Origin: Butyrivibrio sp. INlla16
GTDB taxonomy: Bacteria; Bacillota; Clostridia; Lachnospirales; Lachnospiraceae
Assembly: GCF_900104155.1 (NCBI RefSeq)
Contig: NZ_FMYB01000022.1
Span: 1 to 64,000, forward strand
Length of the DNA: 64,000 nt
Direction of reading: 5' to 3'
A program made the position numbers and the translations under genes. Below are positions 52,265 through 60,669 of this stretch, piece after piece. The notes beneath the pieces were generated by a model. The model saw only the letters and a program-made list of their open reading frames with translations. It searched no databases and was not told the origin of the DNA. Within the stretch, counting starts at the first letter, position 1, and the number at the start of each line of letters is the position of its first letter.

Positions 52265-54198
52265 AAGTACCTCTCATACCACTTTTGGAAACTCAGAAAA
52301 CTCCAGGAAAGTCTGGAGAAGTTGGCGCCCGTCGAAGCACCGCCGTCACCTTTTTCAAGATAATTTCTGATAAAAGAAGACGTGTATTCGGGATTAAATA
52401 TCCCCTGTTTTTTAAGATAACTCTCGTTACTTAAATCAATGAGACTATCTCTCAAGGGGCCTCTAAGCCAGGCATCCATCGGAACTCCAAACCCCTTCTT
52501 AGGCCTGTCCAGCAGTTCCTTTGGAATATAGTCATAAGTAATATCTTTAAGGATATGCTTCTTATCTCCGTTCATATATTTAAAACCATGTGGTATGGAA
52601 AAACTGTATTCCATAACAGCTGTATCCATAATAGGACATCTGCACTCAAGCGAATATTTCATCGAAGCTCTGTCCATCTTCACAAGAATATCACTGGGAA
52701 GATAGGTGTCCATATCAAGAAGCATGCGCCTTACCTGCCAGTCATCCACCTCATAAGAGGACTCCACGGGATACTGACACGGAAAAAGTCCGCTCTCTCC
52801 GAATCTGCGGTTTACATACTGCTCATAGGTGAGCTTTTGATCCGGTTCCTCAATTCCCGTAACAAAGGCATGCGCCGCGGGAATATAAGCAGGAGATGAT
52901 ATCTGAGTCTTGGTCTCTGGATCACGGTTATTCGCAACCGCCTGCACTTTTATCGGAAGCTTAGTAAGAAGCTTATTCTTTCCTACCGGAATCTGCCCTA
53001 CACCGCTCACAACTCCGCCCAAGAGATCAAGCTCCCTGGCCTTCGCCACATGCTCATATACATTATACCCGCAGAAAAACTCGTCTCCGCCGTCTCCTGA
53101 CAAAGCAACGGTCACCTTCTCCCTGGCCAGCTTACACACAAGCATGGTCGGTATCTGTGACTCATCCGCAAAGGGCTCGTCATAGTAATCCGGAATGCTG
53201 TCCACAAGCTCGAGCATCTCTGCCTCATCTATATACAGCTCTGTGTGATCTGTTCCAAGATGCTCCGCCACCTTCTTTGCAAACTCGGCTTCGTTATACT
53301 CCGGAACATTAAAGCCGATACTGAAAGTCTTCACCGGTGAATCACTGTGTTCCTGAGCAAGCGCTGTTATAAGCGAAGAATCATAGCCACCTGATAAAAA
53401 TGCTCCAAGGGGAACATCCGCTATCATTCGGTCAGCCACAGACTTTTGAAGGCGTTTTTTAAGTCCTGCCTTCGCCTCGCTATAATCTTCTATCATGGAA
53501 GCCGATCCCTTTTTATAGGCTTCCTTAATGCTCCAGTATCCGGTCTTTGTAACCTCACCGTTTTTGAAAACCAGCATCTGTCCGGGTTCAACCTGCCATA
53601 CATTCTCAAAAATGCTCTCAGGGGCATTTATATATTGCTGATACAGATATCGCGGAATTATCGACTTTCTGATATCCCCCTTAAAGCCCGGGCACTTCAT
53701 AACAGGCTTAAGCTCCGAGCCAAATACAATATTTCCGGCTTCATACCAGTAATACAAGGGCTTTTTACCGATTCTGTCCCTGATAAGAAGCAGCTCATCC
53801 GTCTCCCTGTCATAGAGAGCAATCGCAAACATACCATGTATATGCTGCGGCAAATCCTTGCCCCACTTAAGGTATCCTGCGAGAATAACCTCTGTATCAC
53901 AGGTTGATTTAAAAGGATAGCCCTTAAGTTCTTCCTTCAGCTCCAGGAAATTGTAAATCTCCCCATTAAAAACAACTGATATTCTATCATTCGCAGAGGT
54001 CATCGGCTGATGTCCCAAGGGCGACAAATCGTTTATCGAGAGTCTTCTCTGGGCAAAGCCTATGGTGTAGCCATCTTTCCCTGGGTAGAGCTCCACGCCG
54101 TTATCATTGGGGCCTCTGTGAATCATGGTATCGTTCATGATACGCAGCTCATCTTCTGTTATTCTGTTTTTGGAAAAAAATCCGCATATTCCGCACAT
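52261..54198 (-). CDS. asnB: Asparagine synthase (glutamine-hydrolysing)-type amidotransferase
   Basis: 645 residues from the ATG at 54196-54198, which places the nucleophile Cys at position 2 (MCGICGFF). Glutaminase domain to about 210 (FAQRRLSINDLSPLGHQPM; VVFNGEIYNF), then the ATP-pyrophosphatase synthetase domain with FLSGGYDSSLITALA and ALSGDGGDEFFCGY. It could make asparagine, but its place in the glycan locus, coupled to a GT4 gene and near a UDP-HexNAc 6-dehydrogenase, suggests amidation of a uronic acid, as for WbpS/WbtH-type proteins (inference). Confidence 0.9.
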   Translation of the reverse strand: MCGICGFFSKNRITEDELRIMNDTMIHRGPNDNGVELYPGKDGYTIGFAQRRLSINDLSPLGHQPMTSANDRISVVFNGEIYNFLELKEELKGYPFKSTCDTEVILAGYLKWGKDLPQHIHGMFAIALYDRETDELLLIRDRIGKKPLYYWYEAGNIVFGSELKPVMKCPGFKGDIRKSIIPRYLYQQYINAPESIFENVWQVEPGQMLVFKNGEVTKTGYWSIKEAYKKGSASMIEDYSEAKAGLKKRLQKSVADRMIADVPLGAFLSGGYDSSLITALAQEHSDSPVKTFSIGFNVPEYNEAEFAKKVAEHLGTDHTELYIDEAEMLELVDSIPDYYDEPFADESQIPTMLVCKLAREKVTVALSGDGGDEFFCGYNVYEHVAKARELDLLGGVVSGVGQIPVGKNKLLTKLPIKVQAVANNRDPETKTQISSPAYIPAAHAFVTGIEEPDQKLTYEQYVNRRFGESGLFPCQYPVESSYEVDDWQVRRMLLDMDTYLPSDILVKMDRASMKYSLECRCPIMDTAVMEYSFSIPHGFKYMNGDKKHILKDITYDYIPKELLDRPKKGFGVPMDAWLRGPLRDSLIDLSNESYLKKQGIFNPEYTSSFIRNYLEKGDGGASTGANFSRLSWSFLSFQKWYERYL

Positions 54199-54212
54199 GA
54201 ACCGGTACCTTA

Positions 54213-55484
54213 TCAAAATCTTCCAGTTAAATAAAAGCTCTGTAAATGCTCTGCCTGAGTCCGTACATCAAAACCGGCCTCTCTGATCATAGCTGTCAAA
54301 GGCTCTGATGAGGCCTCTCTGTCCCCGATAGGAAGCGCATTTTCATCCTCTCCTTCGGAGTAATCCCTGAGCATAAGGTCATTTAGAATCTTCCTCGCCC
54401 ACATAGCCGGAGGTTCCTCAATACTCATCCTGCTTGCAAGAGGAGTTATATCAACTTCAGGTGTTATTGAATCAGAGACAAGACACTGAAGTCCTGCTGC
54501 CTGTGCCTCAACAACAGTTCCCGGAAGTCCCTCGTACCTCGAAGGGAAGAGAAAATAATCCATCGCCTGATAGTACTCATTGGCATTGGACTTATTACCA
54601 CAAAATATCACATGTTTTTCTATATGAAGATCTACCGCCAGCTGCTTCATGGTATCCATCAGGGAGCCCTCTCCCAGCATGAGAAGCCTTATCCTCATTC
54701 CATGGAGCATACTGAAGGAATTGGCATCATCATGGTTAAGGATTCGCAGAAATTCGGCAAATACCTTAAGCAAATACTCATGATTTTTGGCATAATGGAA
54801 TCTCCCCACGTGCCCGATTATGATGGCATTAGAGAGTCCCAGCTCTTTTCTTATCTTATCTCTTACTTCCTGATTATAAACAAATCTCTTGAGATCAATA
54901 GCATTTGGAATAATCCTTACAAGGCCCTCATCAGTCATGGTATCGCCAAATACCGACCTTGCAGCGTTCTCCGTGCAGGCAAATCTCAGATCACAGGTAT
55001 CCTCTTTTGCAAGAGGTGCCCTGATTATTTTTGTCACAACGCCCTTTAATCCGGGGTCAACACCGGCACTTCTCGCATGTGCTATGGTAGTTCCTATCCC
55101 ACAGCTTTTGGCGATCGGGAGATAAATGGCAGCCGTACTTGTCATATGGCCCTGCACCATCTTCCATTCTCCCCTGTGCTGCATGAAGAACATCCTTATG
55201 GCATTCTTGTAATCCCTTGCATTTGTCCCATGAAATCTGGGAACCGCATAGATATTTCCGCCCAGTTTTTTTACAGTATCATCAAAATAATCCGGCTTTC
55301 TCACCAGCATAAGTTCATCTGATGTGGGGCACTTCTTCCCGGTGGAATCAGCATCCGCATGCACCAAAAAATCAAACTGTACACGCTCTCTGTCGATATG
55401 CCTGTACAGATCCATGATGCGGCTCTCCGCTCCGCCAAGTCCCAGTGTTCCAAAAACATGTAATATTCTTATCGGTTGCGCCAT
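54213..55484 (-). CDS. GT4 glycosyltransferase (EpsF-like)
   Basis: 423 residues from the ATG at 55482-55484 (AGGTGG five nt upstream); a GTG three codons earlier overlaps the ribosome site. IRILHVFGTLGLGGAESRIM, IAHARSAGVDP, VRIIPNAIDLKRF, IGHVGRFHYAKNHEYLLKVF, FPSRYEGLPGTVVEAQAAG. The last motif is typical of EpsF-type enzymes. It follows the DUF2334 gene by 2 nt, showing tight coupling. Acceptor not known. Confidence 0.92.
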   Translation of the reverse strand: MAQPIRILHVFGTLGLGGAESRIMDLYRHIDRERVQFDFLVHADADSTGKKCPTSDELMLVRKPDYFDDTVKKLGGNIYAVPRFHGTNARDYKNAIRMFFMQHRGEWKMVQGHMTSTAAIYLPIAKSCGIGTTIAHARSAGVDPGLKGVVTKIIRAPLAKEDTCDLRFACTENAARSVFGDTMTDEGLVRIIPNAIDLKRFVYNQEVRDKIRKELGLSNAIIIGHVGRFHYAKNHEYLLKVFAEFLRILNHDDANSFSMLHGMRIRLLMLGEGSLMDTMKQLAVDLHIEKHVIFCGNKSNANEYYQAMDYFLFPSRYEGLPGTVVEAQAAGLQCLVSDSITPEVDITPLASRMSIEEPPAMWARKILNDLMLRDYSEGEDENALPIGDREASSEPLTAMIREAGFDVRTQAEHLQSFYLTGRF

Positions 55485-55486
55485 CT

Positions 55487-56290
55487 TTACCACCTTTTAT
55501 GCACGGCGATATATTTAAAGCGTGCCATTAGATATTCTTTAATCCCCTGTAAATCAGAAGCCTCCGCAGGCTCCTCCAAAAGCCATTCATCCCAGCTCAC
55601 TACTTTTCCGCTGGCAAATACCTTCTCATAGTAGGCAAAATCGTCACCATTTAAGGTATTGGTATGAATAACAAAGGTTGTGTATCCCTCGGATTCATCC
55701 TTAAGCACCGCATCCTTCCTAAATGAAATCGGATAGAAAGTCATATCGAATCTTCTGTATGCTCTCTTTCCGAAACCATCTGTTATTCTTCTGAATCCGT
55801 TTTCAGCAAGAGCAGTCATAGTATTCTTATCGTAGCTGTGGCTCGGTGCCATGAAAAAGTCGGTAGCTATACCATGTCCACCAAGGATACGCTTTCCCTC
55901 GGCTATCATACTTATCTGCTTCTCCAGATCAATGCCGGCAAACTCGGACTGCTTGTTAAGGGGCAGCATTCCACCCTTCTTGGTGGTATACACATGATGA
56001 AGCCCGTGCATGGCAATTATCCAGCCCTCGGACTGAAGATTCCTTACAAGATGCCAGAAAGGATAGTCCTCCTCGCGAATCTTATCATCAGGAAGTTCCT
56101 CTCTGCCCTTTGGCTTCTTATTATCCTCCTCAGGCTCATCGCGAAAGGCATCCAGCTTTGGATCCCGGTTTTCCGGAACAACGCCAATAAGAGGCTTGAT
56201 ATGATACTCATCAAGAAGCCTCTTAAAACGCCTAAATTTCCCCATATCCATACCCGGAGAAAAATCATCAAGTCTGATTACAATCTTCAT
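55487..56290 (-). CDS. Polysaccharide deacetylase-like protein (DUF2334 type)
   Basis: 267 residues. N-terminal VIRLDDFSPGM, central HGLHHVY and MAPSHSYDKNTM form the metal and substrate sites of a NodB-like barrel as in DUF2334 proteins. No signal peptide, so the reaction may be cytoplasmic, perhaps on lipid-linked sugars. There is no obvious ribosome site; instead a GC-rich hairpin (56299-56320) precedes the ATG and may influence translation. Linked to a GT4 gene by a 2-nt gap. Confidence 0.78.
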   Translation of the reverse strand: MKIVIRLDDFSPGMDMGKFRRFKRLLDEYHIKPLIGVVPENRDPKLDAFRDEPEEDNKKPKGREELPDDKIREEDYPFWHLVRNLQSEGWIIAMHGLHHVYTTKKGGMLPLNKQSEFAGIDLEKQISMIAEGKRILGGHGIATDFFMAPSHSYDKNTMTALAENGFRRITDGFGKRAYRRFDMTFYPISFRKDAVLKDESEGYTTFVIHTNTLNGDDFAYYEKVFASGKVVSWDEWLLEEPAEASDLQGIKEYLMARFKYIAVHKRW

Positions 56291-56298
56291 ACAATAAC

Positions 56299-56320
56299 GC
56301 CGCCACGCTGCGGTGGCGGC
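56299..56320 (-). promoter_or_regulatory. GC-rich hairpin upstream of the DUF2334 gene start
   Basis: Perfect 8-bp stem GCCGCCAC / GTGGCGGC with a 6-nt loop, 9 nt upstream of the ATG, with no T-run. It may be a dispersed repeat or a translational control hairpin covering the ribosome-binding region. Confidence 0.4.
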
Positions 56321-56358
56321 ATATCCCCCATTTGTTTTTGCTTATAACTGCCTCGTCA

Positions 56359-57675
56359 TCAAAGTCTCCAATATGAGAACTCTGAAGGATCGAAGCTGTT
56401 CTTGTCATAGATACCCTTTATATCAAGGAATACTCTTCTCTTGTGCTCGGGATTGTACCACTTCTTGATATCCTCAGTGGTAATTCCGAGGAAGTCCTCA
56501 TGAGCAACCGCAACGATAACCGCATCCATGTCCTTGAAATCGTCCATTGTATTGAAAGAGATTCCATAGAGACGCTTAGCCTCATCGCTGTCGGCCTGCG
56601 GATCTACCACGATAGGTGAGATTCCGTATTCCTGAAGTTCATTGTAAATATCGATAACCTTGGTATTACGTGTATCAGGACAGTTCTCCTTGAAGGTAAA
56701 GCCAAGAATACCTACTCTTGCATGTCTTACATTGAGATCCTGGGCAATAAGATTCTTAACACAGGACTCCGCAATATATTTTCCCATATCATCGTTGATA
56801 CGGCGACCTGAAAGAATGATCTGGCTGTGATAGCCGAGCTCCTCAGCCTTATAGGTGAGGTAGTAAGGATCTACACCTATGCAGTGACCGCCTACGAGAC
56901 CGGGCTTGAAGTTAAGGAAGTTCCACTTCGTACCTGCTGCCTCAAGAACGCTCTTGGTGTCGATTCCCATGCGATGGAAGATCATTGAAAGCTCGTTCAT
57001 GAAAGCAATATTGATATCTCTCTGGCTGTTCTCGATAACCTTTGCAGCCTCTGCAACCTTAATGGTCTCTGCCTCGTGAACACCTGCGAGAGCCACAAGC
57101 TTATAAACGTTTGCAACCTCCTCGAGGGTCTCATTATCCATACCGGATACGATTTTCACTATAGTCTCAAGTCTGTGAACCTTGTCACCGGGATTGATAC
57201 GCTCGGGTGAGTAACCAACCTTGAAATCGACGCCGCACTTAAGTCCTGACTCCTTCTCAAGAATCGGAACGCACACATCCTCTGTAACTCCGGGATAAAC
57301 CGTTGACTCATATACAACGATTGAGCCCTTTGTCAGGTACTTTCCAAGTGTTCTGCTGGCACTCTCAACGGGTGTAAGATCAGGTGTGTGATCATCATTA
57401 ACCGGTGTCGGAACCGCTACGATGTGAAATCTGCACTCGCGAAGCTTCTCGGGATCGGCAGTAAAGTCAACCTCTGTCTTCTTAATCGCATCGTCCCCGA
57501 CCTCTCTGGTGGGATCGATTCCCTTTTTGTAAAGTGCTACCTTTTCAGCATTGAAATCGTAGCCTACAACCTTTATCTTCTTAGCGAATGCTACCGCAAT
57601 GGGCATTCCTACATAACCAAGTCCTACAAGTGAAAGCTTCTCCTCGCCTGCAAGGAGTTTTTCATACAAACTCAT
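56359..57675 (-). CDS. UDP-N-acetylhexosamine 6-dehydrogenase (WbpO/TviB type)
   Basis: 438 residues. N-terminal Rossmann start LSLVGLGYVGMPIAVAFA, substrate region YSPERINPGDKVHRL, active-site GGHCIGVDPYYLTY (catalytic Cys), C-terminal second Rossmann with LGFTFKENCPDTRNTK. Oxidises UDP-GlcNAc or UDP-GalNAc at C6 to the uronic acid using NAD+. Ribosome site AGGAG 9 nt before ATG. It can provide the uronic acid that the asnB-type and ATP-grasp enzymes nearby might amidate. Exact sugar not determinable. Confidence 0.92.
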   Translation of the reverse strand: MSLYEKLLAGEEKLSLVGLGYVGMPIAVAFAKKIKVVGYDFNAEKVALYKKGIDPTREVGDDAIKKTEVDFTADPEKLRECRFHIVAVPTPVNDDHTPDLTPVESASRTLGKYLTKGSIVVYESTVYPGVTEDVCVPILEKESGLKCGVDFKVGYSPERINPGDKVHRLETIVKIVSGMDNETLEEVANVYKLVALAGVHEAETIKVAEAAKVIENSQRDINIAFMNELSMIFHRMGIDTKSVLEAAGTKWNFLNFKPGLVGGHCIGVDPYYLTYKAEELGYHSQIILSGRRINDDMGKYIAESCVKNLIAQDLNVRHARVGILGFTFKENCPDTRNTKVIDIYNELQEYGISPIVVDPQADSDEAKRLYGISFNTMDDFKDMDAVIVAVAHEDFLGITTEDIKKWYNPEHKRRVFLDIKGIYDKNSFDPSEFSYWRL

Positions 57676-57729
57676 TTTTCTTTCTCCTAAAAATATATTT
57701 ACTCTACTATTATACTATGTCTGTCAAAC

Positions 57730-58827
57730 TCACAGGCTCTCAAGTTCCGCCCTATAAGCGTCTGTGACAATTCTTCTGTCAAAATTCTGTTCAATGTACA
57801 ATCTTCCGGCCCGGCCCATTTTTACCCTGTCCTTTTCGGAAAGTGCAAGAATCCGCTCAATCGCTGCAACAAGCGCCTCTGTACTCTTTGGTTCAAAAGC
57901 AAAACCGCTGTTTTCACCATCGAGAGCTTCTATGCACCCATGTATATTGCTGCATAGAATCGGTCTTCCGCAGGCTGCTGCCTCCAGAAGCACATTCGAC
58001 ATGCCCTCATGATAAGAAGGATGCACGATTATGTGGCTCTTATCCATAATGGGTTCTACCGTATCGAGATGTCCGTGATAGGTTAGGCTGCCCTTTTTCA
58101 CAAGTTCAGCTATCATAGGCTCGTAGATCTGCCTCTCATCCTCCTCGTACTCACCGACAAGGTCGAAGAACACGTTCTCATGCTTCTTCGAAATGATATC
58201 CGCAGCCTCTAAGAACTCCTCTATTCCCTTGTCCTTCATCACCCTAATGACCGCAAGGATGTGTATTCCTCCATCCTCAAGTGGATATGCTCTGAAGGGA
58301 TGCTCATCAAGATTAACGCCGGATCCCGGGAGAAGACCGCTGTTATGAAGCGCAACACCTCTGTCCTGCATGAACTTTCTGTTTCGTTCATTCTGGAAAA
58401 AGACCTTCTTTGCACCTTTTGTGGCACTCCTGTAAAGAGTTATCAGGACTTTGCTCATAAAACCGCCGTTTTCAATGGCCATCCCAAGTCCCGTAATATT
58501 GGTGATATATGGAATCTTCTGAAATCTTGCGGCAAGCCCGCCGTATAAGTTCGGCTTTATCGTGTAGGTAAGCACCACATCAGGCTTAAGCTCCCTCATA
58601 AGGGAATTATATCTGTTAAAAAGGTCTATATCATGAATCGGATTACTGCCATGTCTCTCCAGGTGAGTATCAATAAGCCTGGTGCAGTATTTTTCCAGTT
58701 TCTTACAGTTCTCATCATAAGGAACGGATATAAGAACAATATGCCCAGCATCCAGAAATGACTTAAGAAGCTCTTTCCTGAAAAGATATAACCCATTTGC
58801 ATAATTTGTAAGAATCAGTATCGTCAT
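57730..58827 (-). CDS. GT4 glycosyltransferase (PglA-like)
   Basis: 365 residues from the ATG at 58825-58827 (AAGGAT about 11 nt upstream). TILILTNYANGLYLFRKELL, YITNITGLGMAIENG, GSGVNLDEHPF, LAVIRVMKDKGIEEFLEAA, VHPSYHEGMSNVLLEAAACG. This resembles PglA/TuaC-type enzymes that add the second sugar to undecaprenyl-linked intermediates, fitting its place two genes after a PglC-like transferase. Confidence 0.9.
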   Translation of the reverse strand: MTILILTNYANGLYLFRKELLKSFLDAGHIVLISVPYDENCKKLEKYCTRLIDTHLERHGSNPIHDIDLFNRYNSLMRELKPDVVLTYTIKPNLYGGLAARFQKIPYITNITGLGMAIENGGFMSKVLITLYRSATKGAKKVFFQNERNRKFMQDRGVALHNSGLLPGSGVNLDEHPFRAYPLEDGGIHILAVIRVMKDKGIEEFLEAADIISKKHENVFFDLVGEYEEDERQIYEPMIAELVKKGSLTYHGHLDTVEPIMDKSHIIVHPSYHEGMSNVLLEAAACGRPILCSNIHGCIEALDGENSGFAFEPKSTEALVAAIERILALSEKDRVKMGRAGRLYIEQNFDRRIVTDAYRAELESL

Positions 58828-58854
58828 ATTTTTACGATCCTTCAATAATGGTTC

Positions 58855-59853
58855 TTAATTTATCTCCTGCATGTTGCCCTCGAGATTGGAGAGCTTTTCT
58901 ATTACAACGCTGTCATACATGAGCATGCAGACGTCCTCTTCGTACTGACCGATAATCGATTCGTTCGCCTTCTTCTCCACAACATTTGTATAAATAAGTG
59001 AAGGGAAGTCAACACCCGCGCCGTAAGCATGGAGATAAGCCCCGCCGAATCTGGGATTGATCTCCGAGAGATAATACTGACCATCCTTGTAAAAAAGATC
59101 CATATCCAGAGGTCCGTTAAACTTGAACACCTTCATGGCCTTTTTAACAAACTCAAAGAGGGCCTCATCCTTAAAGGAGATGGTTTTGTTTGCTCCTCCA
59201 ATGGTAGTTGATATCTTCTTTTTGGAAAAAATCGCAACCGGCTCATGGGTGAAGGTGTCAACATAAATATCCGCATCCATGTCCTTTCCGTCCATAAACT
59301 CCTGAATAATGAGCTCGGGACTTCTGGCTGTAAGCTCCTCAAGAAGCTCTATGCTCTCTACCTTCCTCGCGCCAACGCTTCCGCTTCCGCATCTGGGCTT
59401 AATAAAAACAGGAAGGCTGATCTCGCCCTTGTCGTAGCTCTCCTTGAACTCAGCAAAGGTTCCGAAGGTAAGTACTGTCGGAACACCGTTTTCCTTAAGA
59501 TACTTAAACATCTCGAATTTATTGAAGCAAAGATCCGCGGTCTCCTTGTAAGGAGCAAGGACAGTAACTCCAAGCTCCTCAAATTTCTCTCTGTTATCGG
59601 CGAGAATAGAAATCTCGGGATCGATGAGAGTTGTTATTGCATCTATTTTTTCCTTTTTACATATCTCGAGAATGATCGGAATATAGTTTTCATCCGTAAT
59701 AAGCGGCACTCTGTAAGCCGTATCGGCAAAGGCCGGAGCCGGTGCATAGGGACTGTTATCCGTAACAACGATCCTTAGCTTATCTCCGAGTGTCTGTCTG
59801 AAATCTTTTAAAAGTTCGCAGCGCCTTCCGACGCTTGTAAATAAAATATTCAT
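58855..59853 (-). CDS. ATP-grasp enzyme (carbamoyl-phosphate-synthase-like)
   Basis: 332 residues. N-terminal pre-ATP-grasp ILFTSVGRRCELLKDF, ATP-grasp core with VFIKPRCGSGSVGARKV, IIQEFMDGKDMDADIYVD, and metal site LSEINPRFGGAYLHAY. These enzymes ligate a carboxylate to an amine or thiol using ATP. Located 2 nt after a PglC-like transferase and before a GT4 gene; such genes are common in capsule loci and may attach an amino acid to a uronic acid or amino sugar. Substrate unproven. Confidence 0.85.
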   Translation of the reverse strand: MNILFTSVGRRCELLKDFRQTLGDKLRIVVTDNSPYAPAPAFADTAYRVPLITDENYIPIILEICKKEKIDAITTLIDPEISILADNREKFEELGVTVLAPYKETADLCFNKFEMFKYLKENGVPTVLTFGTFAEFKESYDKGEISLPVFIKPRCGSGSVGARKVESIELLEELTARSPELIIQEFMDGKDMDADIYVDTFTHEPVAIFSKKKISTTIGGANKTISFKDEALFEFVKKAMKVFKFNGPLDMDLFYKDGQYYLSEINPRFGGAYLHAYGAGVDFPSLIYTNVVEKKANESIIGQYEEDVCMLMYDSVVIEKLSNLEGNMQEIN

Positions 59854-59855
59854 TT

Positions 59856-60509
59856 TTACTCTTCTTTCTTGGGCGGAGTGCCGGTGAAGGCCTCCATAGT
59901 TGCATCAGTGGCGCTGTTGATATCATCGTGTTTGAATACAACAGCCACTGTCATAAAGACAATCTTAAGATCCATCAAAAATGAAAGATGGTCGACGTAG
60001 TAGACATCCTTCTCAAAGCGGTCCTCCCAGCTAAGAAGGTTTCTTCCGTTGACCTGCGCCCATCCCGTAAGACCGGGGCGAACGTCATGCCTTCTCTTTT
60101 GTTCTTCATTATATAAAGGAAGATATTTAATGAGAAGAGGTCTTGGACCGACAAAACTCATATCCCCTTTTAAAATATTGATGAACTCCGGGAGTTCATC
60201 AAGGCTTGTGGCACGGAGCTTTTTACCAAACTCCGGAAGCCTGTCCTCATCGGGAAGAAGGTTGCCGTTCTCGTCCCTCTTGTCTGTCATTGTTCTGAAT
60301 TTGTACAGATTGAAGACCTTCTCATCCTTACCCGGGCGCGGCTGTTTGAAAATAACCGGGCTTCCCAGCTTAACGCGTACTAAAATCGCGAGTATCAGGT
60401 ATAGCCATGAAAAGCAGACCAACACCAGAAGTGAGAGAATGATATCTATGAGTCTTTTTATGAAAAGACTGTAGATACCCTGTCTTCCTTTCTTAACTGA
60501 ATTTGTCAT
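59856..60509 (-). CDS. Monotopic phosphoglycosyl transferase (PglC-like)
   Basis: 217 residues from the ATG at 60507-60509 (AGGAATAAG upstream); a longer frame with 30 extra residues lacks a ribosome site. FIKRLIDIILSLLVLVCFSW is the re-entrant helix, then FNLYKFRTMTDKRDENG, TSLDELPEFINILKGDMSFV (Asp-Glu dyad) and RPGLTGWAQVNGRN. It has only the catalytic core, as in PglC, unlike the larger WbaP-type protein at 41999. First gene of the minus-strand glycan block, with the start region in a 160-nt divergent gap. Confidence 0.92.
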   Translation of the reverse strand: MTNSVKKGRQGIYSLFIKRLIDIILSLLVLVCFSWLYLILAILVRVKLGSPVIFKQPRPGKDEKVFNLYKFRTMTDKRDENGNLLPDEDRLPEFGKKLRATSLDELPEFINILKGDMSFVGPRPLLIKYLPLYNEEQKRRHDVRPGLTGWAQVNGRNLLSWEDRFEKDVYYVDHLSFLMDLKIVFMTVAVVFKHDDINSATDATMEAFTGTPPKKEE

Positions 60510-60588
60510 CTTATTCCTATTCTTGAAAAATATAGTTAACCTTGTTTTAAATAATTGCAAAACGCATGATTTTTTCGCATTTTCCGAT

Positions 60589-60618
60589 TTGCAAATCACT
60601 ACTCCAATAATGTATTAT
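60589..60618 (+). promoter_or_regulatory. Candidate promoter for the YitT-family gene
   Basis: TTGCAA (60589-60594), 18-nt spacer, TATTAT (60613-60618). Two perfect palindromes follow: ACCTATAGGT (60620-60629) and TGTATTT-C-AAATACA (60632-60646), sitting at the expected transcription start and therefore possible operators. Confidence 0.45.
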
Positions 60619-60669
60619 AACCTATAGGTAATGTATTTCAAATACACGTTTTGTAGGGAGATTTCAATT

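Noticed and set aside
57722..57727. Perfect TTGACA on the minus strand before the 6-dehydrogenase gene as a promoter
   Set aside because: The only TATAAT nearby is 8 nt away, and nothing like a -10 lies 16-18 nt downstream.
59856..60599. 247-residue version of the PglC-like protein
   Set aside because: The first 30 residues have no family counterpart or ribosome site; the start at 60509 gives a normal PglC-like length.
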